NCBI RefSeq assembly: GCF_041053055.1
Contig: NZ_CP163443.1
Coordinates: 8,539,001-8,603,000, forward strand
Source of the DNA: Streptomyces sp. R41
GTDB lineage: Bacteria > Actinomycetota > Actinomycetes > Streptomycetales > Streptomycetaceae
Reading direction: 5' to 3'
Length of the DNA stretch: 64,000 nucleotides
Below are positions 16,688-24,556 of this stretch, piece after piece. Position 1 is the first letter of the stretch; each line of letters opens with the position of its first letter. The notes below the pieces were generated by a model. That model did no database searches. It saw nothing but the letters and a program-made list of their open reading frames with translations, and was not told where the DNA came from. The translations under genes were made by a program, and so were the position numbers.

Positions 16688-16823
16688 TCAGGGCTTTGTG
16701 GGTCGATTCAGCAGTTCAAGGGCGCCTTCGACGCGATGATGCCGTCCTACCGCGTCGTGCGTGGCGCAGGCGGCCAGGTCGGGGCGCTCGTAGGGCTGCC
16801 GGCAGACATGGCAGTCGTAGGTG
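16688..16823 (-). pseudogene. Unrecognised tail with zinc-ribbon-like CxxC
   Basis: Just after the integrase remnant loses homology, the other minus-strand frame reads about 45 residues including YDCHVCRQPYERPDLAAC and a following H, ending at a stop at 16688. The CxxC-C-H spacing looks like a small zinc-binding site. No start is visible, so it is probably the 3' end of another decayed gene fused to the integrase by deletion. I do not recognise it. Confidence 0.3.
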
Positions 16824-17123
16824 ACCGCCCCACCACTCGAACGCCGCCCGGTCGTCCATGGGCGCATCACGCCAGTCCCGCCTGCCTCGCGCGAACCACA
16901 GGAAGTCGAAGTACGTGCGCAGGTCCCGGACATGGGCGGCCTGGGTGTTCCACGGCGAAGACGCCAGCCACACCGAGAAATACCGGTTCAGCGCCACGTC
17001 GTACACGCCCGCCGGACTGATCAGGAACGGCTGCCCCTCGGGCACCCCCAGATCATCCAACCCCTCACCGAGATCGGCCAACAGGGAGCTGAACTCCCGT
17101 GCTCGCCAACCGGTGATCGACAT
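16824..17123 (-). pseudogene. Tyrosine-recombinase/integrase, N-terminal fragment (copy 1)
   Basis: The ATG at 17123 opens about 100 residues: GWRAREFSSLLADLGEGLDD, PFLISPAGVYDVALNRYFSV, WLASSPWNTQAAHVRDLRT, FDFLWFARG. This is the SAM-like N-terminal domain of a Streptomyces site-specific integrase; the PWNTQ...LR...FDFLW pattern is typical. Homology stops after DRAAFEWWGG, so the catalytic R-H-R-Y domain is missing. The upstream 55 bases recur at 20743-20797 beside a second remnant of the same gene. This piece is therefore one end of a repeatedly inserted element. Confidence 0.75.
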
Positions 17124-17170
17124 GACGCTGGACGATAGTCCGTGGACAGCTCAACAGCGCATAACAGAAG
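17116..17170. repeat. Element-end repeat, copy 1
   Basis: Fifty-five bases covering the integrase start and its upstream region, ending in CAGCTCAACAGCGCATAACA-GAAG. They match 20743-20797 with few differences. Similarity stops at the same base in both places, so this probably marks the outer end of the mobile element. Confidence 0.7.
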
Positions 17171-17342
17171 TTATGGACAGGGTTTGCCATTGCCCGTTGT
17201 CCATGGCCCAAGTCAGGACGATGAAGGGCGGCTGGCCCACTCGCACGGATCGCCGCACTCGTCGGTGTCGGTGTCGGTGGACTGATCGCCTCCGTCATTG
17301 CCCTGTCTGTCGGCTCACCCTCTTCAGACGTCTACAAGTCAC

Positions 17343-17378
17343 CGACACCCCCGCCGCACTCGAGGAGCGGGGGTGTCG
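17343..17378. terminator. Hairpin downstream of the sugar dehydrogenase gene
   Basis: Perfect 12-base stem CGACACCCCCGC and GCGGGGGTGTCG with a 12-base loop, 79 bases past the stop of the minus-strand dehydrogenase gene. The rest of 17171-17456 shows no convincing gene. Confidence 0.7.
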
Positions 17379-17456
17379 CATGTTGGACTGACCTGGCCGT
17401 CACCCCGTACTTGTCGCACGGCGCCGGGGTCCGCGCTGCGGCCGAAGACCCGTGCT

Positions 17457-18482
17457 TCACAGGTCTTGGAGCTTGTCGACGCGGACGGGACCGCCGGTGG
17501 TGACGGACTGGATGGCGGCGAGGGCGATGGCCAGGGCAGCGCGTGCGTCCTCGCCGGTGGCGGAGGGGGTGCGCTCGGTGCGGACGCTGTCGGTGAAGTC
17601 GGCGAGTTCGGCCACATAGGCGTCGTGGAAGAGGTGCTGGTCATAGGTGACGCACTCGGCGGCGACGCCGTCCGGGCCGTATGCGGTCAGGTGGGTGCGG
17701 CGGACGTCGCCCATGGTGAGCATCCCGGCCGAGCCGAGGACCTCGGCGCGTACGTCATAGCCGTAGACGGCCTGGAAGCTGGCCTCGGCGGTGGCGAGGG
17801 CGCCGTTGTCGAAGCGGACGGTGACAACGGCGGTGTCGAGCAGGCCGCGGTCCTTGAAGTCGGGGCGGATCAGGGCGTCCGCCATGGCGAAGACCTCGAC
17901 GGGTTCGGCACCGGGATTGAGGTGGCGCAGGACGTCGAAGTCATGGATGAGGGTCTCCAGGAAGATCGTCCACGGCGGTATGCGGGCCGGGTCGGCCAGA
18001 GCGGGGTCGCGGGTGAGCGAGCGCAACAGCTGCGGTGTGCCGATGGCGCCGGCGGCGATCTTCTCGTGGGCGGCCCTGAAGCCCGCGTCGTAGCGGCGGT
18101 TGAAGCCCACCTGGAGGGGCACGCCCGCATCCGCGGCGGCCGCGATGGCGCGGTCGGCCTCGGCGAGGGTGACCGCCATCGGCTTCTCACAGTAGACCCC
18201 CTTGCCCGCCTTGGCGGCCGCCTCGACCAGGTCGGCGTGGGTACGGGCCGGGGTGGCGATCACCACCGCGTCGATGTGCGGGTCGGCGAGCAGTTCACCG
18301 ATGTCGGTGTAGGCGGTGGCGCAGCCGAGCCGGTCGCCCAGGCTCCGCGCGGCGCCCGGGGTGGGGTCGGCGATGGCGACGAGCCGGACGCCCGGGAGGC
18401 GGTGGGCGAGGGTCTCGGCGTGGAACGAACCCATCCGTCCGGCGCCGAGGAGGCCGACGGCGAGAGGCTGCTGGGTGGTCAT
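17457..18482 (-). CDS. Gfo/Idh/MocA-family oxidoreductase (inositol 2-dehydrogenase-like)
   Basis: A 341-residue NAD(P)-dependent dehydrogenase. The Rossmann motif is VGLLGAGRMGSFHAETLA, followed by the family motif GVYCEKPMAVT with the catalytic-site lysine. The C-terminal domain carries FNRRYDAGF, FLETLIHDFDVLRHL (with the HDxD pattern) and the terminal VRVDKLQDL. Overall it is closest to myo-inositol 2-dehydrogenases, although sugar or sugar-acid substrates are possible. It lies 50 bases downstream of a TIM-barrel isomerase on the same strand; both are divergent from a LacI regulator with clear operators. Together they look like a small cyclitol or sugar catabolic operon. Confidence 0.88.
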   Translation of the reverse strand: MTTQQPLAVGLLGAGRMGSFHAETLAHRLPGVRLVAIADPTPGAARSLGDRLGCATAYTDIGELLADPHIDAVVIATPARTHADLVEAAAKAGKGVYCEKPMAVTLAEADRAIAAAADAGVPLQVGFNRRYDAGFRAAHEKIAAGAIGTPQLLRSLTRDPALADPARIPPWTIFLETLIHDFDVLRHLNPGAEPVEVFAMADALIRPDFKDRGLLDTAVVTVRFDNGALATAEASFQAVYGYDVRAEVLGSAGMLTMGDVRRTHLTAYGPDGVAAECVTYDQHLFHDAYVAELADFTDSVRTERTPSATGEDARAALAIALAAIQSVTTGGPVRVDKLQDL

Positions 18483-18532
18483 GCGGGTGCTCCGTACGTC
18501 GTCGTCGGGGTAGGTACAGGCTGTGGAGACAG

Positions 18533-19315
18533 TCAGACGGTGAAGGCGGAGCGGAAGCGCTCCAGAGCGAGCTCGCTGTCGCTGGAGGCCCACGCCTCCA
18601 TCGCGACCGTGCCCTCGTAGCCGAGGCCCGCCAGGGCGCGGGCGACGGCTGGGTAGTTGATCTCCCCGGTTCCGGGTTCGCGGCGGCCGGGGACGTCGGC
18701 CACCTGGATCTCGCCGATCAGGCCCAGGGCATGGGCCCTGCGGACCAGCTCGATCAGATTCCCCTCGCCGATCTGGGCGTGGTAGAGGTCCAGATTCATC
18801 CGCAGCCCGGGCCGGTCCACGGCCGCGACCAGGGCCAGGGTGTCGGCGGCCGTCGCGAACGGCACCCCGGGGTGGTCGACGGCGGTGTTGAGGTTCTCCA
18901 GGGTGAAGACGACCCCGGCGCTCTCGCCCAGCTCGGCGAGGCGGGTGAGCGTGCGGTGGGCGGTGATCCACATCTCTCCGGTGGCCTCGCCGGTCACCGG
19001 CACCACGGGCAGGCCCTGGCCGTCCAGTCCGGTGCCGTGCAGGTTCAGGCGAGGGCAGCCCAGTTGCTCGGCCGCCTTGAGCGACTCCTCGGCGGTGCTC
19101 AGGAGTTCGGCCGCGCCCTCCTCGTCGGTCAGACTGCCGCGGATGTAGCCGGTCATGGAGGAGAAGTCGGCCGGGGTCCGGGCCAGAGCGGCAAGGTCGT
19201 GCCGGGTCCAGTCCCAGATCTCGACCTGGAAACCGGCGTCATGGATGCGCCGTGCCCGCTCGTCGATCGGCAGATCCAGGAAGACCATCTCGGCGCAGGC
19301 CGCCAGTGTGTACAT
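18533..19315 (-). CDS. Sugar phosphate isomerase/epimerase family (hydroxypyruvate isomerase-like)
   Basis: A 260-residue TIM-barrel protein of the AP endonuclease-2 superfamily. Landmarks are GFQVEIWDWTRHDL, LNLHGTG, VVFTLENLNTAVDHPG (metal-binding Glu), MNLDLYHAQIGEG (Asp/His) and IGEIQVADVPGRREPGTGEI. These resemble hydroxypyruvate isomerases and inosose-type isomerases, which interconvert keto sugars with a divalent metal. The ATG at 19315 gives the normal MYTLAACAEM start with GAGAGG nine bases upstream; an earlier in-frame ATG at 19357 would lie inside an operator. It is the first gene of the operon and is probably repressed by the LacI protein at 19498. Confidence 0.85.
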   Translation of the reverse strand: MYTLAACAEMVFLDLPIDERARRIHDAGFQVEIWDWTRHDLAALARTPADFSSMTGYIRGSLTDEEGAAELLSTAEESLKAAEQLGCPRLNLHGTGLDGQGLPVVPVTGEATGEMWITAHRTLTRLAELGESAGVVFTLENLNTAVDHPGVPFATAADTLALVAAVDRPGLRMNLDLYHAQIGEGNLIELVRRAHALGLIGEIQVADVPGRREPGTGEINYPAVARALAGLGYEGTVAMEAWASSDSELALERFRSAFTV

Positions 19316-19344
19316 CGCCACGTACCTCTCTCCGCGACTTCGGA

Positions 19345-19456
19345 CTAGAACGTTCAAGGAACTAGAACGTTCTAGAACTCCGTGGAGCAGCAGTACGCCA
19401 GCTGTCGCCCTCCCCTGTCAAGGCTCCGGTGGCCCGTGAAAGCTAGAACGTTCTAT
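19345..19456. promoter_or_regulatory. Three LacI-family operator boxes
   Basis: CTAGAACGTTCTAG is a perfect palindrome at 19362-19375. CTAGAACGTTCAAG (19345-19358) and CTAGAACGTTCTAT (19443-19456) are near copies. The central CG is the LacI-family hallmark. Two boxes sit next to the isomerase start and one sits 42 bases before the LacI start, so the regulator probably represses both promoters, perhaps by looping over about 80 bases. Confidence 0.85.
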
Positions 19457-19497
19457 AGTCGACTCCGTAGGAGACGACTCCGACCAGGGAGGACAGG

Positions 19498-20523
19498 TTG
19501 CCGGCGACCCCAGCGGTCCCCAACGGAAAGCGACCGACGCTCGCCGACGTGGCGTCACGGGCAGGGGTGTCCACGGCGCTGGTCTCCATCGTGATGCGCG
19601 GCGCGAAGGGGGCCGGCGAGGCCACCCGCGAGCGCGTCCTTCAGGCCGCGCGGGAGATCGGTTACCGACCCGACGCCCGGGCCCGGCTGCTCCGCAGCCA
19701 CCGCTCCCATCTGCTCGGGGTGCAGTTCGGCCTCCAGCATCCGTTCCACTCCGACCTGGTGGAGGGCATCTACGCGGCGGCCGAACCGGCCGGGTACCAG
19801 ATCGCGCTGAGTGCAGTGGCCGCCGGGCGCGGCGAGCAGCGCGCCGTCGAGACGCTGCTCGACGACCGCTGCGAGGCGCTGATCCTGCTCGGCCCGCAGG
19901 CCCCCGCCGCGCGGCTGGCGGAACTCGCCGGGCAACTGCCGGTCGTCTCCGTGGCCCGCCGGCTGCGGCCGTCCGTCCCGGGCCTGGAGGTCGTACGGAC
20001 CGCCGACGACGAGGGAGCCCGCCAGGCGGTGGTCCACCTCGTCGCTCTGGGCCACCGCGACATCGCCCACATCGACGGCGGCCGGGCACCGGGCGCAGCC
20101 GACCGGCGCCGCGGCTACCGCACCGCCATGAACCGCCACGGCCTGGGCGAATACATCCGCATTCTCCCCGGCGGTCTCACTGAGGAGGAAGGCGCCGAGG
20201 CCGCCCGAACCCTGTCGGCCACTCGCCCGCGCCCCACCGCCGTACTGGCCTTCAACGACCGCTGCGCGACCGGCGTACTCGACCTCTTCCTCCGCTCCGG
20301 CGTCGCGGTCCCCGGCGACATCTCCGTCGTCGGGTTCGACGACAGCCATCTGGCCCGCCTGGCCCACATCGACCTCACCACCGTCGGACAGGACATCGCA
20401 CGCCTCGCCGGGCTCGCCGTCGGCCGGGCCGTCGCACGCCTGGAGGGCGCGGAGATCCCCGCCGGGGAACAAGTCATCACCCCCCGTCTTGTCGTCCGGG
20501 GAACGTCCGCCCCGCCCCGCTGA
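19498..20523 (+). CDS. LacI-family transcriptional regulator
   Basis: A 341-residue repressor. The N-terminal helix-turn-helix with hinge is TLADVASRAGVSTALVSIVM, then EATRERVLQAAREIGYRP. The periplasmic-binding-like effector domain follows with LLGVQFGLQHPFHSDLVEGI, HLVALGHRDIAHIDGG and ISVVGFDDSHLARL. The start is a TTG at 19498 preceded by GGGAGG at a good spacing; no ATG or GTG fits. It faces the isomerase/dehydrogenase operon across three matching palindromes, so it is almost certainly their regulator, with a cyclitol or sugar as inducer. Mobile debris begins right after its stop. Confidence 0.92.
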   Translation: MPATPAVPNGKRPTLADVASRAGVSTALVSIVMRGAKGAGEATRERVLQAAREIGYRPDARARLLRSHRSHLLGVQFGLQHPFHSDLVEGIYAAAEPAGYQIALSAVAAGRGEQRAVETLLDDRCEALILLGPQAPAARLAELAGQLPVVSVARRLRPSVPGLEVVRTADDEGARQAVVHLVALGHRDIAHIDGGRAPGAADRRRGYRTAMNRHGLGEYIRILPGGLTEEEGAEAARTLSATRPRPTAVLAFNDRCATGVLDLFLRSGVAVPGDISVVGFDDSHLARLAHIDLTTVGQDIARLAGLAVGRAVARLEGAEIPAGEQVITPRLVVRGTSAPPR

Positions 20524-20535
20524 AGGCAGATCCCG

Positions 20536-20754
20536 GGGTGCGCGGCCTGTGTGTTCCACGGCGACGACGCCCGCCACACCGAGAAGTACCGGTTCGACTC
20601 GACGTCGTACATGCCGACCGGCCTGATCAGGAACGGCTGCCCCTCGGGCACACGCATCCCGCGGCCACATCAGCTCGGCGAGTGAAGTGCGCCCGCCATG
20701 TCGATCACTGGATGGCGGGTGCACTTCACCCGCCATCCAGTGATCGACATGGCG
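20536..20754 (-). pseudogene. Integrase N-terminal remnant (copy 2), rearranged
   Basis: Bases 20541-20650 on the minus strand encode VPEGQPFLIRPVGMYDVESN and RYFSVWRASSPWNTQAAH, close to codons 27-64 of the integrase fragment at 16824-17123. The gene's start (MSITGWR) survives separately at 20733-20750, but codons 8-26 are replaced by about 80 bases holding an inverted copy of the start. It is a dead relic. Confidence 0.7.
20682..20754. repeat. Overlapping large inverted repeats
   Basis: A perfect 26-base inverted repeat (arms 20694-20719 and 20729-20754, nine-base loop) overlaps another (20682-20699 against 20712-20729, one mismatch, 12-base loop). The arms carry the integrase start region in both orientations. 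Confidence 0.8.
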
Positions 20755-20797
20755 CCGGACGATATCCCGCGGACAGCTCAACAGCGCATAACAGAAG
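20743..20797. repeat. Element-end repeat, copy 2
   Basis: Fifty-five bases matching 17116-17170 and ending at the same GAAG. The following bases belong to an unrelated gene (ATP-dependent DNA ligase), which supports this being the outer boundary of the integrase element. Confidence 0.7.
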
Positions 20798-20875
20798 TGG
20801 GACGGTTACCGCGCCCTGGCCGGCCGGTGGGCCGACGGCCGTGTCGCCCTACGGAGCCGCAACGGCAGCGATCTA
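20795..20875 (+). pseudogene. ATP-dependent DNA ligase scrap (motif I region)
   Basis: Twenty-seven codons read KWDGYRALAGRWADG and RVALRSRNGSDL. KWDGYR is motif I of ATP-dependent DNA ligases, in which the lysine is adenylated, and the rest follows the family. The left edge coincides with the end of the integrase-element repeat. The right edge is the TA target of an IS630-family element. Only this 81-base island survives between two mobile elements. Confidence 0.7.
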
Positions 20876-21207
20876 ATGCTGTGACCGCGTAGGTTCGCCG
20901 GGTTGGATCAGGCTGCGGTTGTGAGGGGGCGTCCGCCCCATCGGGTGCCTTTCTCGCTGCGGATGCGGGCGCGTTCCTTGCGTTCGGCGGCCAGGACGTC
21001 GCAGTGGCGGGCATTGGCGTTGCGCCAGCGGAGGTAGGAGTGCAGGGCCCTGGTCTGGACGGTGTGGTTGGGGTGGTGGGAGTTGGCGATGGTGAACTGC
21101 CGCAGTGGTCCGAAGTGCGCCTCGATCGGGTTCGCCCAGGAGGCGTAGGTCGGGGTGAAGCACAGCTCGACCTTGTGCTTCTTTGCCCAGCGGCGGATGT
21201 CGGCGCT
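20874..21207 (-). mobile_element. IS630-family element, right end and transposase C-terminus
   Basis: The terminal repeat ATGCTGTGACCGCGTAGG starts at 20876 next to a TA. The transposase C-terminus is on the minus strand, ending at 20908: DIRRWAKKHKVELCFTPTY, ASWANPIEAHFGPLRQF, ending GGRPLTTAA. The Glu in NPIEAHFG is the last residue of the DDE triad. Homology to transposase stops near 21205, where a methyltransferase reading frame begins on the other strand. The left end and N-terminal half are absent; it is the complementary half of the element at 11994 but a separate insertion. Confidence 0.78.
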
Positions 21208-21838
21208 GAACGTGGGCGCCGGCACCGGCTCCTACGAACCCCCGGACCGCGACGTGACCGCGGTGGAACCGTCGGCGGTCATGCGGGCGCAGCGTCCCGC
21301 GAGCGCGGCGCCGTGCGTGGCCGCCGCCGCGGAGAGCCTCCCGTTCGAGGACCAGTCCTTCGACGCCGCGATGGCCTTCAGCACCGTTCATCACTGGCAG
21401 GACCCGATCGCCGGGCTGCGTGAGATGCGGCGCGTGGCCCGCCGCGTGGTGGTGTTCACCTACGACGCCAGTGACACCGGCTGGCGTCAGCGGTTCTGGC
21501 TCACCCGCGACTACCTGCCCGAATTCGCTGACCTTCTCGTCGACTGGCCTTCACTGGCCGACCTGACCCGCGCGATCGGGGGCCGTGCGGAGCCGGTGCT
21601 CATCCCGTGGGACTGCGCTGACGGCTTCTTCGAGGCCTACTGGCGCCGGCCCGAGGCGTACCTGGACGAACAGGTGCGCCGCGCGGTATCGGTATGGACC
21701 AGAGTCGGGCCGGAGGCCGAGCAGCGGGCGGTAAACAGGCTTCGCGACGACCTGTCCTCAGGCCTGTGGGCCGAGCGCAACCGCGACCTCGTCGCACTCG
21801 ACGCGGCAGAGCTCGGCCTCCGCCTTCTCGTAGCCTGA
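21208..21838 (+). pseudogene. Class I SAM methyltransferase lacking its N-terminus
   Basis: From the IS junction the frame reads NVGAGTGSYEP (motif I, normally preceded by about 40 residues), VTAVEPSAVMRAQ, SLPFEDQSFDAAMAFSTVHH and WRQRFWLTRDYLPEFA, and ends at a normal C-terminus (LDAAELGLRLLVA). The body looks like a functional Methyltransf_11 protein, but the start codon and N-terminal helices were replaced by the IS630 end. An ATG inside the IS at 21155 could in principle restart the frame, giving 227 residues. Most likely inactive. Confidence 0.75.
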
Positions 21839-21881
21839 ACCATCGTGCGCGAGAACGCCGCAAGGAGCTGACCCGCCGGAA

Positions 21882-22064
21882 TCAGTAGACGTTGCCGCGG
21901 CGACGCTTGGTCTCGAAGGCGCGCTCGACCTGGAGGCCGTCGCCGTACAGGTCGAGCCTGGACCGGTCGGTCCAGGCCATCAGCTGCATCAGGGCGCCCT
22001 CGGAGCGCGCTACGCCCACCTCGGTATGGACGCCGCCGCCGCGCTGCCATCTGGCTCCGCACAT
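21882..22064 (-). CDS. Small hypothetical protein
   Basis: A 60-residue open frame with the tail LMAWTDRSRLDLYGDGLQVE and a basic end (FETKRRRGNVY). I do not recognise it. Its ATG lies 16 bases after the stop of the small gene at 22081, on the same strand, so the pair may be an operon. Codon third positions are GC-rich. There is no signal peptide or membrane segment. It could be intact or a remnant at the edge of the mobile region. Confidence 0.45.
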   Translation of the reverse strand: MCGARWQRGGGVHTEVGVARSEGALMQLMAWTDRSRLDLYGDGLQVERAFETKRRRGNVY

Positions 22065-22080
22065 GATCGACGGACAACTC

Positions 22081-22266
22081 CTAGTCGGCGGGCGCGTCGG
22101 CGGGCGCGTCCGACTCCAGCCGTTGCGTCCACACCTGCGCCGCGATCAGATCAGCCTCATCCTGCGGCGTGCCCGCCTTGACCAAGATGATTCCGCTGCT
22201 GCCGTCGGGGAACTTCACACTCCGCGCCTCCATGCCCAACCGGCCAGGCGTCGACTCCTCCGGCAT
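22081..22266 (-). CDS. Small hypothetical protein
   Basis: A 61-residue acidic protein: MPEESTPGRLGMEARSVKFP, then DGSSGIILVKAGTPQDEADL and an Ala/Asp/Pro tail with a short PADA repeat. GGGAGGAG stands about six bases before the ATG, a strong ribosome-binding site, which makes it a credible gene. I do not recognise the family. It precedes another small frame at 21882. Confidence 0.55.
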   Translation of the reverse strand: MPEESTPGRLGMEARSVKFPDGSSGIILVKAGTPQDEADLIAAQVWTQRLESDAPADAPAD

Positions 22267-22815
22267 GCTCGCTCCTCCCAGTCGGGGAGACCACGCTAAA
22301 ACGCCTCCACCACAGTCGGCATGGGCGTTCGGCCAGACGGCCTACGGCTCAGTCAGCGTGTACGGATCAGGCAGCGGCCCGATCGGCAGCCCGGGTCGGC
22401 CAGGCCGGGCATCGCCGAAGCGGCAGCCGCCCGCCTCGCGGAAGGGCGTCAGGAAGCCCCAGACGGGTCGTACCGCCGGCCTCGCGCCGCGTGACCGTGA
22501 CGCTGCGACCGTGCCGGAAGCCTCCCCTTCGGGAGTGGTGGTCGCTCCCAGGCGCCGCCCCTCAGCGGCAACCACGCCGATCCCGACCACAACGCGGCCC
22601 CGCCCCGCCATCGGACGAAGCAGAGGCAGGCCCCAGCCTCTGGCCCGAGCCAGAACTGGCCGCCTGGGTGGACCCTTGAGAGCGGATCAAGACCGCACCG
22701 AATCTGGCCTCCCACCTGCGGGAACCGTCGAATCGGCCGGCCCTGTAGGATCCGTCGCGCAGCGTGGGGGTTGCGCGGCAAGGCGTTGGCCAGAGGTGGA
22801 AGCGGCCGGAACTCG
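22267..22815. other. Gap with no supportable gene
   Basis: About 550 bases between a small gene and the NUDIX gene. Both strands have short GC-rich open frames, but none has a credible start, codon pattern or recognisable motif. One plus-strand frame ending at 22679 has a protein-like acidic tail (SDEAEAGPSLWPEPELAAW) and may be the relic of a lost gene. Confidence 0.5.
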
Positions 22816-23211
22816 TCAATGCGGCAGGACGCTGTCGAGGTACGTCTGCACCGGCCCGAACAGCCCGGCCGGAATCAGCGCCGAAATCTCCCGGAGCCGC
22901 ACCCAGCGAGCCTCCGAGACCTCCCGCGGACTCGCGGCGTGGGCCATGCCCGAGACATACCGGCAGGCCACGTAGACCACCGGCCTGCCGGTCGCCGGAT
23001 GCACCCGCTCACCGAGCAAGAGGACCGGCTCCACCGTCACACCCGCCTCCTCCAGGGCCTCCCGCGCGGCAGCCTCGCCCGCGGTCTCGCCTGGCTCGAC
23101 CTTGCCCGAGGGGAACGTCCACAGCAGGGAGCCGGCGGGGGTGCTGCGGCGGATCAGCAAGACACGGCCCGCGTGAGCGACCACCGCGCCGGCAATCGGG
23201 GGATCGTCCAT
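22816..23211 (-). CDS. NUDIX hydrolase
   Basis: A 131-residue protein with a complete NUDIX box: GKVEPGETAGEAAAREALEE followed by AGV, matching GX5EX7REUXEEXGU. It hydrolyses a nucleoside diphosphate linked to another group, using Mg2+ held by the box glutamates; the exact substrate is unknown (NTP sanitation and ADP-sugar cleavage are both common). The ATG at 23211 has GGAGG four bases upstream, which decides the start against the much longer open frame. It is monocistronic and divergent from an EamA exporter 334 bases away. Confidence 0.92.
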   Translation of the reverse strand: MDDPPIAGAVVAHAGRVLLIRRSTPAGSLLWTFPSGKVEPGETAGEAAAREALEEAGVTVEPVLLLGERVHPATGRPVVYVACRYVSGMAHAASPREVSEARWVRLREISALIPAGLFGPVQTYLDSVLPH

Positions 23212-23545
23212 CCAACCTCCAGCGCACCGTTTCCTACGAAAGGCACTACACCTCCGGCCCGAAACGGAAACCTCAACTCCTGCTCTGAGAACGGAAGCTG
23301 TGTGGCGATTGCCGAGCACGTCACAAGCTTCGGAACCGACTACGAAGCAGCCCGGAACGCCTTGCTCCACCTGTAGTCGAACCAGGCCCCTCAAGGGGGC
23401 TGGAGTTCTCCACGCCGCGGCGGGCGATCCGCGGCACGATCTGCCGGCGTCGCAGCCAAGCGCGCAGATGGGGTCGCGTCCCAGAACCCCAAGAAAATCA
23501 CGTGCCGCGCTGCGCCCGATCGTCGAGAATCCAGGCGTGGCCACC
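23212..23545. other. Intergenic region with a possible gene tail
   Basis: 334 bases between divergent genes. A plus-strand frame ends at 23376 with NSCSENGSCVAIAEHVTSFG and TDYEAARNALLHL, which looks protein-like and vaguely like the end of a small DUF397-type protein, but no start codon is available. No clear operator was found. Confidence 0.35.
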
Positions 23546-24448
23546 ATGAACATCGACTGGACCAAACGCGGCCCGTCCCCCCGACCCTCCCTGACCGCGC
23601 GGGCTGGACGTACCTTCGGCGCGATCCCGCCCACGGCACTTGTACTGCTCGGCATCGTCAGCGTTCAGGTGGGCTCGGCATTGGCCAAGCACCTGTTCAG
23701 CGCAGTGGGCAGCTTCGGGACAGTCTCGTTGCGACTGTTCTTCGCGGCGGCGGTGTTGATGCTGTTGTGGCGGCCGTCACTGCGCATGAATCGTCGCACG
23801 TGGACAGTAGTGCTCAGCTACGGCGTGATTCTCGGCCTGATGAACCTGTGCTTCTACCTGGCGCTGGCCCGGATCCCGCTGGGGATCGCGGTAACCACCG
23901 AGTTCCTCGGGCCGCTGGTTGTGGCCCTGGCCGGGTCGAGGCGATGGCTGGACGCTTTCTGGGCCGTGCTCGCGGCAGGCGGTGTGGTCCTGCTGATGGA
24001 GGGAAGCGGCGACCTCAACCTTGTCGGTTTTCTGTTCGCCCTCGCCGCGGGAACGTGCTGGGGCCTGTACATCCTGGTCGGCGCGGCGCTGGGCCGCCAC
24101 ACCACGGAAGGCAATGGTCTGGCTCTGGGAATGGCCGTCGCGGCACTGGTGGCTGTGCCTTTCGGCGTGGCCGACAGCGGAACGGCGCTGATTCAGCCGT
24201 GGATCCTGGTTGCGGGGCTCGGCGTGGCACTGTTGTCGTCGGTGATCCCGTACTCGCTGGATCTGGAAGCACTACGCAAGATCCCACCGCGCGTGTTCGG
24301 CATCCTGATGAGCCTCGAACCAGCGATGGCGGCCCTCATCGGCCTCATCGTGCTCCAGGAGTCGCTGCACTGGTCGCAGTGGATCGCGGTGCTGTGCGTG
24401 GTGGCCGCATCGGCGGGCGCCGCACGCGGCACCGGCCCAGACGTCTGA
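23546..24448 (+). CDS. EamA-family (DMT) transporter, RhtA-like
   Basis: A 300-residue inner-membrane protein with about ten hydrophobic helices in two EamA repeats, from LVLLGIVSVQVGSALAKHLF to WIAVLCVVAASAGAA. The second repeat holds the conserved segment PRVFGILMSLEPAMAALIGL and the ending LQESLHWSQWIAVLC, as in the threonine/homoserine exporter RhtA. The likely role is efflux of amino acids or related metabolites. The ATG at 23546 was chosen; a GTG nine bases earlier is also possible. A strong hairpin follows at 24520-24551. Confidence 0.9.
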   Translation: MNIDWTKRGPSPRPSLTARAGRTFGAIPPTALVLLGIVSVQVGSALAKHLFSAVGSFGTVSLRLFFAAAVLMLLWRPSLRMNRRTWTVVLSYGVILGLMNLCFYLALARIPLGIAVTTEFLGPLVVALAGSRRWLDAFWAVLAAGGVVLLMEGSGDLNLVGFLFALAAGTCWGLYILVGAALGRHTTEGNGLALGMAVAALVAVPFGVADSGTALIQPWILVAGLGVALLSSVIPYSLDLEALRKIPPRVFGILMSLEPAMAALIGLIVLQESLHWSQWIAVLCVVAASAGAARGTGPDV

Positions 24449-24519
24449 CCGCCGGTAGCGGGAGGGGCGGTCATCTCGCAGACGGTGCCGTAACTCCGTA
24501 GTGCTTGCCGCTCCTTGGA

Positions 24520-24551
24520 GAGGGCGCGTGCCCGGTGTGGCACGCGCCCTC
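24520..24551. terminator. Bidirectional terminator between EamA and GH74 genes
   Basis: Perfect 13-base stem GAGGGCGCGTGCC and GGCACGCGCCCTC with a six-base loop, in the gap between the convergent exporter and xyloglucanase genes. Confidence 0.8.
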
Positions 24552-24556
24552 GATCG

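Noticed and set aside
17225..17300. A short hydrophobic reading frame resembling a membrane helix (ALVGVGVGGLIASVIALSVG)
   Set aside because: A stop lies a few codons upstream and no start codon or ribosome-binding site is available; it could only be a relic.
11994..21207. The idea that the two IS630 halves are one element split by an inversion
   Set aside because: The right end at 20874 is flanked by DNA ligase sequence, not by the missing part of the lyase, and the terminal bases differ. They are separate insertions.
22491..22679. A 62-codon plus-strand frame with a protein-like tail
   Set aside because: No recognisable family, no ribosome-binding site, and a start with atypical composition.
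23222..23376. A possible DUF397-like small protein before the EamA gene
   Set aside because: The last 30 codons look protein-like but the frame has no usable start and overlaps the NUDIX gene upstream.
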